From positions 5,385,001 through 5,449,000 of the forward strand of contig NZ_JAPENW010000001.1 of assembly GCF_026341855.1 (NCBI RefSeq): a stretch of 64,000 nt of DNA. Reading direction: 5' to 3'. A model generated the notes under the pieces. The model ran no database searches and had not been told where the DNA came from. It saw only the letters and a program-made list of their open reading frames with translations. Position numbers and translations under genes: made by a program. This document shows positions 17,391-26,456 of this stretch, in pieces. This DNA comes from Streptomyces sp. NBC_00568 (GTDB taxonomy: Bacteria; Actinomycetota; Actinomycetes; Streptomycetales; Streptomycetaceae). Numbering within the stretch: position 1 is the stretch's first letter; every line of letters starts with the position of its first letter.

Positions 17391-18692
17391 TCACTCGGCG
17401 GCTCGTACGACCGCCAGGCGAGGCACCGGCCGGGTCTCCGGGAGCAGCGCGAAGCACCCCAGGCTCAGCAGCGCGATCCCCGTCAGATAGGCGGCCACGC
17501 CCCACGGCACGCCTTCCCCGCTCGCCACCGCCGTCGCCACGATCGGGGTGAGCGCGCCCCCGAGGACCCCGCCCAGGTTGTATCCGACGGCCGCGCCCGT
17601 GCAGCGTACCCGCGGCTCGTACAGCTCCGGCAGATACGCGGCGATCACCGCGAACATGGTGATGAACGCGATGAGCGCCACCAGGAATCCGAGGAACATC
17701 AGCAGGGGTTCGCCGGTCGACAGCAGTCCGATCATCGGGAACATCCACAGCGCGGCCCCCGCACAGCCCGCCATGCACAGCGGCCGCCGGCCGTAGCGGT
17801 CTCCCAGCAGGGCCACCAGGGGCGTCAGACATCCCTTCACCACCACGGCGGCCATGATGCAGGTCAGCATGACGGTGCGGCTCACGTCGAGCCGTTCGAC
17901 GCCGTAGGCGAGCGCCCAGGTCGTCACCGCGTAGAACACGGCGTATCCGACGGCGAGTCCGCCGGCCGTCAGCAGGACGAGCCTCCAGTGGCCGCGGACC
18001 ACCTCGGCGAGCGGCACGCGCGCGTGGTCCCCCATCTCCAGGAACCGCGGGCTCTCCGCGAGCGAACTGCGCAGCCACAGCCCCGCCGCCGCGAGCACTC
18101 CCGCCGCCCAGAACGGCACCCGCCACCCCCACGCCGCGAACTGCGCGTCGGACAGCGTCGCCGACAGGGCCAGCATCACGCCGTTGGCCAGCACGAACCC
18201 GAGGGACGGGCCGATCTGGGGAAAGCTCGACCACAGCCCGCGCCGCTCGGCGGGCGCGTGTTCGACCGTCAGCAGCACGGCCCCTCCCCACTCGCCGCCG
18301 AGTCCGAGCCCCTGCAGAAAGCGCAGCACCAGAAGAAGCACGGGAGCGGCGACACCGATGCGGTCGTACGTCGGAACACAGCCGACGGCGACGGTCGCCG
18401 CGCCGGTCAGCAGCAGCGAGGCCACCAGAACGGGCCGCCGCCCGCGCCGGTCCCCGATGTGCCCGAACAACACCGAGCCCAGCGGACGGGCGACGAATCC
18501 GACGCCGAACGTCGCGAAGGCGGCCAGCGTCCCCGCCAGCGGCGAGAAGGTCGGGAAGAACAGCGGCCCGAGAACCAGCGCGGTCGCGGTCCCGTAGACG
18601 AAGAAGTCGTAGAACTCGATGGCGGTCCCGGCGAGCGAGGCGGCCGCGAGCCGCAGCATGGAGGGTGCCCTTACGGTGCGTACGTCGTGCAT
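17391..18692 (-). CDS. MFS transporter, metabolite:H+ symporter family
   Basis: 433 residues with twelve predicted helices. The N-terminus (GTAIEFYDFFVYGTAT) and motif A (GHIGDRRGRRPVL) are typical of the MHS/sugar-acid symporter branch. A second degenerate motif A (LLGDRYGRRPLC) follows the central loop, and LQGLGLGGEWGGAVLL is the helix 4-5 signature of the same branch. Substrates in this branch are small carboxylates, betaines or shikimate, and cannot be narrowed here. The ATG at 18692 is used; an in-frame ATG at 18659 (MLRLAAASLAG) would also fit. Confidence 0.88.
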   Translation of the reverse strand: MHDVRTVRAPSMLRLAAASLAGTAIEFYDFFVYGTATALVLGPLFFPTFSPLAGTLAAFATFGVGFVARPLGSVLFGHIGDRRGRRPVLVASLLLTGAATVAVGCVPTYDRIGVAAPVLLLVLRFLQGLGLGGEWGGAVLLTVEHAPAERRGLWSSFPQIGPSLGFVLANGVMLALSATLSDAQFAAWGWRVPFWAAGVLAAAGLWLRSSLAESPRFLEMGDHARVPLAEVVRGHWRLVLLTAGGLAVGYAVFYAVTTWALAYGVERLDVSRTVMLTCIMAAVVVKGCLTPLVALLGDRYGRRPLCMAGCAGAALWMFPMIGLLSTGEPLLMFLGFLVALIAFITMFAVIAAYLPELYEPRVRCTGAAVGYNLGGVLGGALTPIVATAVASGEGVPWGVAAYLTGIALLSLGCFALLPETRPVPRLAVVRAAE

Positions 18693-18752
18693 GCCGGGTC
18701 AACTACCCACAGTGACCGGCGGTTACGGGGGCGCGCGGGAGTGCGGCGTGCG

Positions 18753-19799
18753 TCAGTAGGTGACTGTGATGCGCCGGGCCGGGCCGTCGACGCGGATGAG
18801 CCCTCCATAGGGGATGACGATCTGCGGATCGGTGTGACCGAAGTCCACATCGAAGACGACCATCGTGTCCGGGGCATACACATCGATGGCCCGGAGCACC
18901 GCTTCGCGCTGGTCGCGCGCGTAATGGGCCCTGGCCTCCGGTTCAAGAGGTTGCTCGAACGACCACGCCTTCGGGCGGCCCATGAGGAGCGCCGGGAAGC
19001 GTCGCAGCAGGCCGCGCTCGCCCATGCTGCGCAGGATCCAGAAGACGTCGTCCGCCCTGGGCATGTCCTCCGAGGTCTCCAGGAACAGGACGTGACCGTC
19101 GTACACGGAAGGGTCCCGGGCGATCTCGCGGTCGGCCATCAGCAGCCAGGACAGGATCTCGATGTTGCCGCCCCAGGAGCGGCCCTCGACCACCCGGTCG
19201 GGGCGGAGCCAGGTCCAGCCGGCGCCCGGTTCGGTCCGCGGCTCGGAGACGAAGCTCTCCGGCTTCTCCCAGGGCGCGTCGACCTCGCGGAAGCGGTCGG
19301 CGGGGCGCAGTTCGTACGGCCCGGAGGTGAACAGGGCGGCCCGCAGCGACTCCGCGGTCAGGGGGTCCATGGCGCCGGGCCGGCCGAGCTCGCACATCAC
19401 CGTCGCGCCGTGATAGCCGACGATTCCGGCGTTCCAGAGGTGCACGAGCAGGTTCGTGTTGTCGCTCATGCCGAAGAACGGCTTCGGGTTCGCGCGGATC
19501 AAGTCCCGGTCCAGCAGCGGCAGCACGGTGATCTGGTCGTCGCCCCCGATGGACGCGATGACCGCCTTGACGGTCGGATCGGCGAACGCCGCGTGGATGT
19601 CGTCGGCCCGCTCCTGCGGCGTCGAGCCCATCTTCCGGGTCGTCGGATACTCGACCGGCTCGAGGCCGTACTCCTTGCGCAGCCGCTCAAGGCCCAGCTC
19701 GTACGGGAGCGGGAGGAGGCCGGGCAGCCCGCTGGACGGCGAGATCACGGCGATCCGGTCGCCGGGCACGGGCTTGGGAGGGTACGCGGGCGTCGTCAT
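18753..19799 (-). CDS. S66 family LD-carboxypeptidase / MccF-like peptidase
   Basis: 348 residues. The nucleophile region is FFGMSDNTNLLVHL (GxSDxT, Ser in the nucleophile elbow). The later catalytic Glu lies in RSWGGNIEILSWLL or LFLETSED, and a His appears in VDFGHTDPQIVIPYGG. The N-terminus (PGDRIAVISPSSGLPG) is typical of the MccF branch, which cleaves microcin C-like aminoacyl nucleotides, as well as of cytosolic LD-carboxypeptidases acting on muropeptides. No signal peptide is present. The ATG at 19799 (MTTPAYPPKPV) is preferred over an extension to 19835. Confidence 0.87.
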   Translation of the reverse strand: MTTPAYPPKPVPGDRIAVISPSSGLPGLLPLPYELGLERLRKEYGLEPVEYPTTRKMGSTPQERADDIHAAFADPTVKAVIASIGGDDQITVLPLLDRDLIRANPKPFFGMSDNTNLLVHLWNAGIVGYHGATVMCELGRPGAMDPLTAESLRAALFTSGPYELRPADRFREVDAPWEKPESFVSEPRTEPGAGWTWLRPDRVVEGRSWGGNIEILSWLLMADREIARDPSVYDGHVLFLETSEDMPRADDVFWILRSMGERGLLRRFPALLMGRPKAWSFEQPLEPEARAHYARDQREAVLRAIDVYAPDTMVVFDVDFGHTDPQIVIPYGGLIRVDGPARRITVTY

Positions 19800-19900
19800 G
19801 GCGAGAGCGTACGAGCCGTCACCCTTTCGCCGCATCGTGATAAACCGGGTCCGAGCAGCGGTCCTTGACGGGCCGGAAGACCTGAAGGACCGGAGGAAAC

Positions 19901-20374
19901 GTGCCCCGCACCCTCGCCAACGCCCCGATCATGATTCTCAACGGACCCAACCTGAACCTCCTCGGGCAGCGGCAGCCGGAGATCTACGGTTCCGACACGC
20001 TCGCGGACGTGGAGGCGCTGTGCGCCAAGGCGGCGGCCGCGCACGGGGGCACGGTGGACTTCCGGCAGTCCAACCACGAGGGCGAGCTGGTGGACTGGAT
20101 CCACGAGGCCCGCCAGAATCACGCGGGGATCGTCATCAACCCGGCCGCCTACTCGCACACGTCCGTCGCCATCCTGGATGCGCTCAACACCTGCGACGGA
20201 CTTCCCGTGGTGGAGGTCCATATCTCCAACATCCACCAGCGCGAGGAGTTCCGGCACCACTCGTATGTCTCGCTGCGGGCCGACGGGGTCATCGCGGGCT
20301 GTGGCGTGCAGGGGTACGCGTTCGCGGTGGAGCGGGTCGCGGCGCTCGCGGGCACGGGGCGGGCGGACACCTGA
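19901..20374 (+). CDS. aroQ: Type II 3-dehydroquinate dehydratase
   Basis: 157 residues, standard for the dodecameric type II enzyme of the shikimate pathway. Visible signatures are ILNGPNLNLLGQRQPEIYG (the catalytic Tyr loop), FRQSNHEGELVDWIH, INPAAYSHTSVAI, VEVHISNIHQREEFR (catalytic His) and GVQGYAFAVERV. It dehydrates 3-dehydroquinate to 3-dehydroshikimate. The GTG at 19901 has CGGAGGAAAC directly before it. It stands alone between the divergent S66 peptidase gene and the convergent ABC operon. Confidence 0.95.
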   Translation: MPRTLANAPIMILNGPNLNLLGQRQPEIYGSDTLADVEALCAKAAAAHGGTVDFRQSNHEGELVDWIHEARQNHAGIVINPAAYSHTSVAILDALNTCDGLPVVEVHISNIHQREEFRHHSYVSLRADGVIAGCGVQGYAFAVERVAALAGTGRADT

Positions 20375-20443
20375 CCGCCGCAGGCGGGGCGTCCGCCCGC
20401 GCCGAGGAGCGGGATTCCGCCCGAGGCCTCGGACGCCCGGGCG

Positions 20444-21211
20444 TCACAGACGCCCCGCCTCCACGATCCGCTTGAGGAAGCGTCGCGTGCGCTCCTGCTG
20501 AGGGTCCCCGAAGACCTGCTCGGCCGTGCCGCGTTCCAGGATCACACCGCCGTCCAGGAAGCAGACCTGGTCCGCGACCTCGCGGGCGAAGCCCATCTCG
20601 TGCGTGGCCAGGACCATGGTCATGCCGTCCTCCTTCACATCACGGACGACATTGAGGACCTCGCCCACCAGTTCGGGGTCCAGGGCGGCGGTGATCTCGT
20701 CCAGGAGAAGCAGCTTGGGGCGCACGGCCAAGGCGCGGACGATCGCGGCCCGTTGCTGCTGGCCACCGCTCAACCGGTCCGGGTACTCGTCCGCCTTGGC
20801 ACCGAGCCCGAGCCGTTCCAGCAGCTCACGCGCGTGCGCCTCGGCGTCAGCGCGGCCCACGCCGTGCACCCGGCGCGGGGCGAGGGTGATGTTCTCCAGG
20901 ACGGTCATGTGCGGGAAGAGGTTGTAGGCCTGGAAGACGACGCCGATCCGCCGGCGCACCGCGTCCTGGTCGGCCCGCGGGTCGGTGATCTCCTCGCCGT
21001 CCAGCCAGATCGCGCCGTCGTCGATCTCCTCCAGGAGGTTGGCGCAGCGCAGCAGGGTGGACTTGCCGGAGCCGGACGCGCCGATCAGCGTGGTGACCGT
21101 GTGCGGGGCGACCTCCAGATCGACGTCCCGCAGCACGAGCGAATCGCCGAAGGTCTTGCGGACGGACTCCATCCGCAGCATCGGACCGTCGGGAACGGTG
21201 GCCTTGCTCAT
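20444..21211 (-). CDS. Polar amino acid ABC transporter, ATP-binding subunit
   Basis: 255 residues. Walker A is GASGSGKST, the Q-loop VVFQAYNLFPHMTV, the ABC signature LSGGQQQR, Walker B LLLLDEITAALDPE, and the switch His in ATHEMGFAREVAD. The wording follows the GlnQ/HisP group. It powers the importer whose permease and binding protein lie just upstream. ATG 21211 overlaps the TGA of the permease gene (ATGA). It is the last gene of the operon. Confidence 0.94.
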   Translation of the reverse strand: MSKATVPDGPMLRMESVRKTFGDSLVLRDVDLEVAPHTVTTLIGASGSGKSTLLRCANLLEEIDDGAIWLDGEEITDPRADQDAVRRRIGVVFQAYNLFPHMTVLENITLAPRRVHGVGRADAEAHARELLERLGLGAKADEYPDRLSGGQQQRAAIVRALAVRPKLLLLDEITAALDPELVGEVLNVVRDVKEDGMTMVLATHEMGFAREVADQVCFLDGGVILERGTAEQVFGDPQQERTRRFLKRIVEAGRL

Positions 21212-22134
21212 ACGGTGCCTCCCTGGCTGCGGCGCCGGTCCATACGGGCGGTGACCCAGTCGGTGAAGCGCGTCATGGGGATGGTCAGCGCCACGAAGAG
21301 CAGCGCCGCGACGATGTACGCCGTGTAGTTGAGGCTGCGGCCCACGATGATGTCCGCGGAGCGCATCGCCTCCACCGCGCCGCCGATCGAGACGAGGCTG
21401 GTGTCCTTCTGCAGGGACACCATGTCGTTGAGGAGCGGCGGGACCTGACGGCGTACGGCCTGCGGCAGCACCACATGGCGCAGGGTCTGCCGGGTCGTGA
21501 GGCCCAGCGAACGAGCCGCTGCCCGTTGCGAGGGGTGCACGGACTCGATGCCGGCGCGGACGACTTCGGCGACGTACGCCGAGTACGTCAGCACCAGGCC
21601 CGTCCCGCCGAGCAGGACGGGGTCGTTGGTGACGCCCTGCAACTGGAGCGCCGGTACGCCGAACACGACGATCGACAGACAGATGATCAGCGGCAGACCG
21701 CGGAAGAAGTCGGTGTACGCCGTGGCGAGGGCGCGCACCGGCCAGTACATGGGCCCCCGCAGCGTGCGCGCCACGGCTATCAGGGTGCCGAGCACCAACA
21801 CCACGACACCGCACACGACGAACAGCCGGAGGTTCAGCCACAGGCCTTCGAGGACCTTCGGGAAGGCCTCACGCGCGAACGACGGGTCGAAGAACGTCTC
21901 CTTCGTGCGCGGCCAGCCCGGCGCGTCGACGACGACGAGGTACAGCACCACGGCCGTGGCGAGCGTGGAGAGGGCGGCGACGGCGGCGGAACGGCGGGCC
22001 CGCCCGCGCCGGTGGCGCTCGCGCTCGATCCTGCGCCGCGACGGGACGTACGCGTCGCGCCCGCCGGGCCTGTCCCCTTCGGGCATCTCCCCTTCGGCGG
22101 CTTCCTCTCCCGACTCCTCCTTCATCGCCGTCAC
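21208..22134 (-). CDS. Amino acid ABC transporter permease
   Basis: 308 residues. About 60 charged residues (RRRIERERHRRGRARRS) precede the first helix, and a HisM/GlnP-type permease domain follows. The EAA loop is visible as QRAAARSLGLTTRQTLRHVVLPQAVR. Residues FFRGLPLIICLSIV and SAYVAEVVRAGIESV are typical of polar amino acid permeases. The GTG at 22134 overlaps the TGA of the binding-protein gene (GTGA); an ATG at 22125 is the alternative. One permease gene implies a homodimeric channel. The long basic cytoplasmic N-terminus is more than most family members have. Confidence 0.92.
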   Translation of the reverse strand: MTAMKEESGEEAAEGEMPEGDRPGGRDAYVPSRRRIERERHRRGRARRSAAVAALSTLATAVVLYLVVVDAPGWPRTKETFFDPSFAREAFPKVLEGLWLNLRLFVVCGVVVLVLGTLIAVARTLRGPMYWPVRALATAYTDFFRGLPLIICLSIVVFGVPALQLQGVTNDPVLLGGTGLVLTYSAYVAEVVRAGIESVHPSQRAAARSLGLTTRQTLRHVVLPQAVRRQVPPLLNDMVSLQKDTSLVSIGGAVEAMRSADIIVGRSLNYTAYIVAALLFVALTIPMTRFTDWVTARMDRRRSQGGTV

Positions 22135-23015
22135 TTGAGCACCGGGGCGTCGACGGCCTCGGACAGCCACTGCTCCTCGATCTTGGCGAGCGTGCCGTCC
22201 GCGCGCAGGGTGTCCACGGCCTTCGTCACGCAGGAGGTCAGTGCGCTGCCCTTGTCCAGGACGAGCCCGAACTGCTCGGGCGTACCGCCCCGGTTCTCGA
22301 ACTGACCGACGATCCTCGCGTCGGTCACCTCGGCGGCCGTGATGTAGAAGGCGGTCGGCAGATCGGTGACGATGGCGTCCACCTGACCGTTCTTCAGCGC
22401 CGACTTGGCCTGGTCGTTCTTCGCGTACGCGGCCGGCTCCCGGTCCGGCTTCACCACGTCGTCGATGTAGTTCAGGCTGGTGGTGCCGACCTGGGCGCCC
22501 AGCTTCAGACCCTTGAGGTCCGCGAGGCTCGTCGCCTTCGCGGCCTTGGAGCTCTTCAGCGCGATCACGGCCTGGCGCACGTCGTAGTAACCGGACGAGA
22601 AGTCCACGGCCTTCTTGCGCTCGGCGCTGATCGACACCTGGTTGATGTCGAAGTCGAAGGTCTTCGCACCGGGCGCGAAGGCCTTGTTGAAGGGCACGCT
22701 CTGCCAGACGACATCACCGTCGGCGTAGCCGAGCTGCCGCGCCACGGCGTACGCCACCGCCGACTCGAAGCCCTTCTTGTTGGCGGGCTTGTCGTCCTTG
22801 AACCACGGCTCGTACGCGGGTTCGTCGGTGGCGACCGTGAGTTTGCCGTCGGTCCGCGTGCTCAACGAGCCCTTGGCGCAGGTCTCGGCGGTGCTCCCGG
22901 AAGCCTTGCCGGACGCCTTCTCCTCCGGCTGCGGTGCGCAGCCCACGGCGAGGGCGAGGAGGGCGACGGTTCCGGCGGACGCGGCACGGCGCAGGGCGCG
23001 TTGGGGTCGATGCAT
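22131..23015 (-). CDS. Amino acid ABC transporter substrate-binding lipoprotein
   Basis: 294 residues with a lipoprotein signal (LLALAVGC, lipid-modified Cys26). The type II periplasmic binding fold follows (family 3 solute-binding proteins): KLTVATDEPAYEPWF, then GFESAVAYAVARQLGY and FDFDINQVSISAERKKAVDFSSGYYDV. It should sit on the outer face of the membrane and deliver a polar amino acid to the permease. The ATG at 23015 begins MHRPQRALRRAASAG; the open frame upstream to 23318 lacks family similarity. It is the first gene of the three-gene operon, order binding protein - permease - ATPase. Confidence 0.93.
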   Translation of the reverse strand: MHRPQRALRRAASAGTVALLALAVGCAPQPEEKASGKASGSTAETCAKGSLSTRTDGKLTVATDEPAYEPWFKDDKPANKKGFESAVAYAVARQLGYADGDVVWQSVPFNKAFAPGAKTFDFDINQVSISAERKKAVDFSSGYYDVRQAVIALKSSKAAKATSLADLKGLKLGAQVGTTSLNYIDDVVKPDREPAAYAKNDQAKSALKNGQVDAIVTDLPTAFYITAAEVTDARIVGQFENRGGTPEQFGLVLDKGSALTSCVTKAVDTLRADGTLAKIEEQWLSEAVDAPVLK

Positions 23016-23370
23016 GGCGGGAGAGTGGCAGCGAACCCCGCCGTTTGTCCAGGTCACAGCGGTAATTGTCCGCATGGTGGGAACGTGTGTTGCAGTCCCG
23101 TGAACACTTCCGCCACAGCCGCCCCACGCACGCGATCCTGCCGTCTGTCGCGGGGGCGGAAGGGCTGGGCCGGGGCCGCCGGCCGAGGGCGGGGATCGAC
23201 GGGCCGGCGGCCCTGCCGCGCAGGAGCCGTCATCCCGCGCGGGGCCGCTTCCAGTGGACTGCACCAGTGCGGGATCGGGGGAGCGCGCGCGTGAGACCGG
23301 CGCGTGCGCTCGGTTCACACGGGGCGCGCACGTGAGGCGTCACGCCCCGCGTGCCGCCCCGCGTTCGCGT
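23016..23370. other. 355-base spacer upstream of the ABC operon
   Basis: No gene is supported. It should contain the promoter of the ABC operon and the end of the MBL fragment to its right. Several short overlapping open frames exist on both strands, but none has a ribosome binding site or recognisable protein. Confidence 0.5.
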
Positions 23371-23586
23371 TCACCAGCCCCGTGCGCGCCACTCCGGCAG
23401 ATGGGGCCGCTCGGCACCCAGCGTCGTGTCGTTGCCGTGGCCGGGGTAGTCCCATGTCTCGTCCGGCAGTACGTCGAAGATCCGGGTCTCCACGTCGTGG
23501 AGGAGACGGGCGAAGGCCTCCGGGTCCTTGCGCGTGTTGCCCACCCCGCCGGGGAACCACAGGTCCTGGAGCAACACATCACCCAC
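23371..23586 (-). pseudogene. Orphan 3' end of an MBL-fold hydrolase gene (copy A)
   Basis: The minus-strand frame encodes WFPGGVGNTRKDPEAF, ETWDYPGHGNDTTLG and a C-terminus EWRARGW. These match the last 61 residues of the MBL hydrolase whose complete copy is at 32509-33162. The metal-binding HxHxDH half is absent. Homology to the intact copy stops abruptly at about 23556, at the codon for the F of FPGG. It cannot be a working hydrolase. Confidence 0.8.
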
Positions 23587-23725
23587 GGCCGTTCATGATC
23601 GCGGCTGTGGTGATTCTCCGTGGCTTTGGCACGGAAAGTGATCCAGACCCCCGGTTCAGCGACCGCCGACAGGGGAATTCGCGCCTCTGGGCCACTCGAC
23701 CCCGATTGTGCGGGAGTGCAGCGCG

Positions 23726-23764
23726 AAGCGCCCGTCCCTCCGGGGTAGCCGGGGGCGGGCGCTT
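23726..23764 (-). terminator. Hairpin downstream of the DNRLRE relic
   Basis: AAGCGCCCG (23726-23734) and CGGGCGCTT (23756-23764) pair perfectly around a GC-rich loop. The hairpin lies 14 bases beyond the stop codon of the minus-strand relic that ends at 23778. Confidence 0.5.
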
Positions 23765-23777
23765 GCCTGGGGGATCA

Positions 23778-25740
23778 CTACTGGAGCTTCAGGCCCTCGG
23801 GTGAGGTGAGGCCCTTGTCGGGGTGGGCGCGGAACGTCGCCGTCCACGTGGTGGGCGGGCACGTCGTGCCGTTGGGGTGCTGCTCCGTCAGTTTGGCCCG
23901 AGTGCTGTCCTCGACGACCGTGTCACCGCTTTTCACGGACGTCACGGTGACCCGCACCGGAACGGTGGACGCACCGACGTCGTCGCGGAGTTGGACCGGC
24001 AGCGTGGCGAACGGGTCGTCGGGACTGCCCGATGCCCGATCCTTCTGCGCCTCGGTGGCCACGGTGTCGGGCTTGGTGCCGTCCTCCGTGTCCTCGGCGG
24101 GCTGCCCGCTGCCTTCGTCGGCGGGGGCTTGAGCCACCTGGATCGGGGCGGACGCCTCGTCGGCCGAGGCAGCCTCCACGACCGGCGCGACCAGGTCACC
24201 TGTCGGCGGGTCGATGTAGGACGGGGCGAAGGCGTCGGGGCTCTCCGCCGTGCGGGCCTCGGCCTGCTCCAGGGCATAGGCCTGGGCGGGTTCCGACTCC
24301 TGCATGTCGTCGTCCGTGCCCCCCTCGATGACCTCGACGCGGTCGACGATCGCCGAGACCGGTTCGGCCTCCGGCGGGGCGTACGACCCGCTGAAGCGGG
24401 CCCCGATCTGCCGGCCGGCGCTGCCGGACAGGGAGGAGGTGTCCCACAGCAGCTTCGGTGCCGAGCCGCTGCTGAGCGGCACCGGCCAGGTGACGGTGGT
24501 GCCGTCGGCGCGGGTGACCTGGGAGGCCGGGATGACCTGCCACGGGTCGGCGGAAGTTGCCCGGTGGAGGAAGGTGACGTCCGTCAGCGAGGCCGGGACG
24601 CTGACTGCGAGATCGCCCGAGCCGATGAGCACCTCGCCGTTGGCGGGTGCGGTCACGGCGGCCCGTCCGACGTGGAAGGCGCGCTTGGTCTCGGCCGAGA
24701 CGTTGCCGGCCCGGTCGGTGGCGGTGAGCTGGTGGCTTCCTTCGGTGGTTGGGGTGATCGGCAGCGCCACCGGGCCGCCGGTGGTGGTGACGGTCTGCGC
24801 GGTGCCGCCGTCGACCGCGTACGTCAGGCTGCGGGTGTCGGTGCCGTCGGGGGCAGGGTGAACGTCCCGGTCACCTGTGCTCCGTCGGCCCAGGCGTCCG
24901 ACGGGTAGGCCGCGGAGGTCACGGCCGGGGCGCCGGGCGCGGTGGTGTCGACGTTGAAGCCGCGGTGATGGGTCGTCGACCACAGCCCCGCCTTGTCCTT
25001 GGCGGTCGCGTGCACCCACCAGGTGCCGTCTGTGCGCCCGGACCAGTTCACGCCGGCCGTCGCCTGCGTGACGGTGGTTCCGGCAGCGGTCGTGGGGCTC
25101 TGGTCGAGACTGGCCGTCGCGGTACCGGGCTTGGAGTTGTAGGTGACCGTCAGGGAGGACTCGTAGGTGGCATTGTGCGAGCCGTCAGTCTGGTTCGCCG
25201 AGTAGTAGCGGCGCCAGGTCAGCGGGTCCGTCTCGTCGACGGCCGCGATCCGCACACCGTAGTTCGGCTGGCCATCGGCCCAGGCTTGGAGGATCCCGTC
25301 GATGTCCCGGGACGTGCCCGGCCGGGCAGCTGGAGTTGTAGCCCTTGGCCGCGGTGGAGGTCACGGCACCGGTCGACGTGGTCGTCGGCTGCTCGGCCCA
25401 GGTGATGGCCGACGAGTCCCAGGCCGAGGTGATACGGCGTACCTGATTGCCGGCGCCGCTGGTGCTGCACGTGGGCGAGTAGTACGAGTACAGGCGCAGG
25501 TCCGTGTCCAGGATGTGCTTGCCGGCGTACTTCGCCACGTCGAACTTCAGGTACGAGCGGGCCTTCTCGGTGCCGTTGTAGGTACCGGCCTTCAGCTCGG
25601 TCGAGCCGCGCTGCGAGGTGAGGTGGTCGTCGTACTGGACCCAGGTGTCGGTCACCGGGCCGAGCAGGGAGTCGGTCGGATCGATGGTGACCGGGTACTC
25701 CAGAGCGGGGTCAAGCAGCCTGACGTCAGCTGGCGGCCCG
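23778..25740 (-). pseudogene. Broken secreted DNRLRE-domain (wall-associated/Rhs-like) protein
   Basis: Three successive minus-strand frames give one protein. Frame 1 (about 25740-25325) reads EYPVTIDPTDSLLGPVTDTW and then a DNRLRE unit (AGTYNGTEKARSYLKFDVA, DLRLYSYYSPTC). Frame 2 (about 25310-24850) continues AWADGQPNYGVRIAAVDETD and an Ig-like unit. Frame 3 (24850-23778) has TDRAGNVSAETKRAFHVG and an acidic Ala/Glu-rich tail. The second break is in a run of five G (24849-24853), where restoring one base rejoins the frames. The N-terminus, signal peptide and any toxin or Rhs core are missing. DNRLRE proteins are cell-surface or secreted. Sequencing error in the homopolymer is possible for one break, but not for the missing N-terminus. 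Confidence 0.75.
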
Positions 25741-26456
25741 TCGGCGCGACGCCCAGGCACGCCGCCGAACTTCCTGCCGCATGCCTGGCTTGGCAGCCGC
25801 ACCCGGACTGCGGTCGTCAAGGTCCAGGACGGGTTTCCCTGCTCACCGCCCGCCCCGACTTCGCAGTCAACGCCGTCGCCCCTTCTTGTGCCGCCCAACG
25901 GGACAACAGACACCGCACGCAGACGTATCCGCGGGATCCGCACACGCCTCGCCGCGCCGGGCCCGGGGTGCTGCGCAGCGGGGTGGTGCTTCAGGTGCTG
26001 TCGTCGAAGGCGGAGTGTCATACGGAGTTGTCGGAGGTGCCTCGCTCTACGAGGTGGAGGCACCCCCGGCCTGACGAACGGTCCGGGGGAGTGCTCGTCA
26101 ATGGATTCCCGGCAGGTATGGATCCGATTGTGTCCGCGATGCCAGGGAGCGACGGAAAGCAAGTTCCCACCCGTTGGCGCACCACCACGACAACTACTCA
26201 CGTACTCAAGTACGCGTACTCATGTGCGGCCGCAGGGCACCCTCGAAGATGTGCTCATGGCGCGAACCTCCGGTGAGGAAACGGCGAATGCCCACCTCCG
26301 AAGAGGTGCGTTGCGGCCTTCTCCTCCCCCGCTCGTGGCGGGCCCGGCATCCAGTCGTCGCCCTGTTCGCCACAGCTGCTCCTCAGGGGCAGAGCGCCCG
26401 GGCCAGTCGGCCTCCGTACCCCCAAGGGGACTCCCTCTTTGCCGAAAGAGACATGC
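25741..26456. other. 716-base region without supported gene
   Basis: Sequence between the truncated DNRLRE relic and the acyltransferase-aminotransferase gene. No open frame here has both a start with a ribosome binding site and recognisable protein. It looks like shuffled remnants plus the promoter region of the gene at 26457. A cluster of TACTCA repeats and a 12-base palindrome lie at 26195-26222. Confidence 0.5.
26195..26222 (+). promoter_or_regulatory. TACTCA repeat cluster and AGTACGCGTACT palindrome
   Basis: TACTCA occurs at 26195-26200, 26203-26208 and 26217-26222. AGTACGCGTACT at 26209-26220 is a perfect 12-base palindrome. The cluster lies about 235 bases before the start at 26457. 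It could be an operator, but nothing identifies the regulator. Confidence 0.3.

Noticed and set aside
16632..19868. 1078-codon plus-strand frame across the antiporter, MFS and S66 genes
   Set aside because: It crosses three real genes on both strands; the translation is Arg/His/Pro-rich without domains.
20382..20460. Inverted repeat AGGCGGGGCGTC / GACGCCCCGCCT between aroQ and the ABC operon
   Set aside because: The arms are exact, but 55 bases apart, and one arm overlaps the end of the ATPase gene. A terminator is possible but not convincing.
25185..26201. Single 338-codon minus-strand protein
   Set aside because: Only codons from about 25740 down to 25325 are DNRLRE-like. The N-terminal 150 codons have no similarity, and the C-terminal part is a wrong-frame continuation after the first break.
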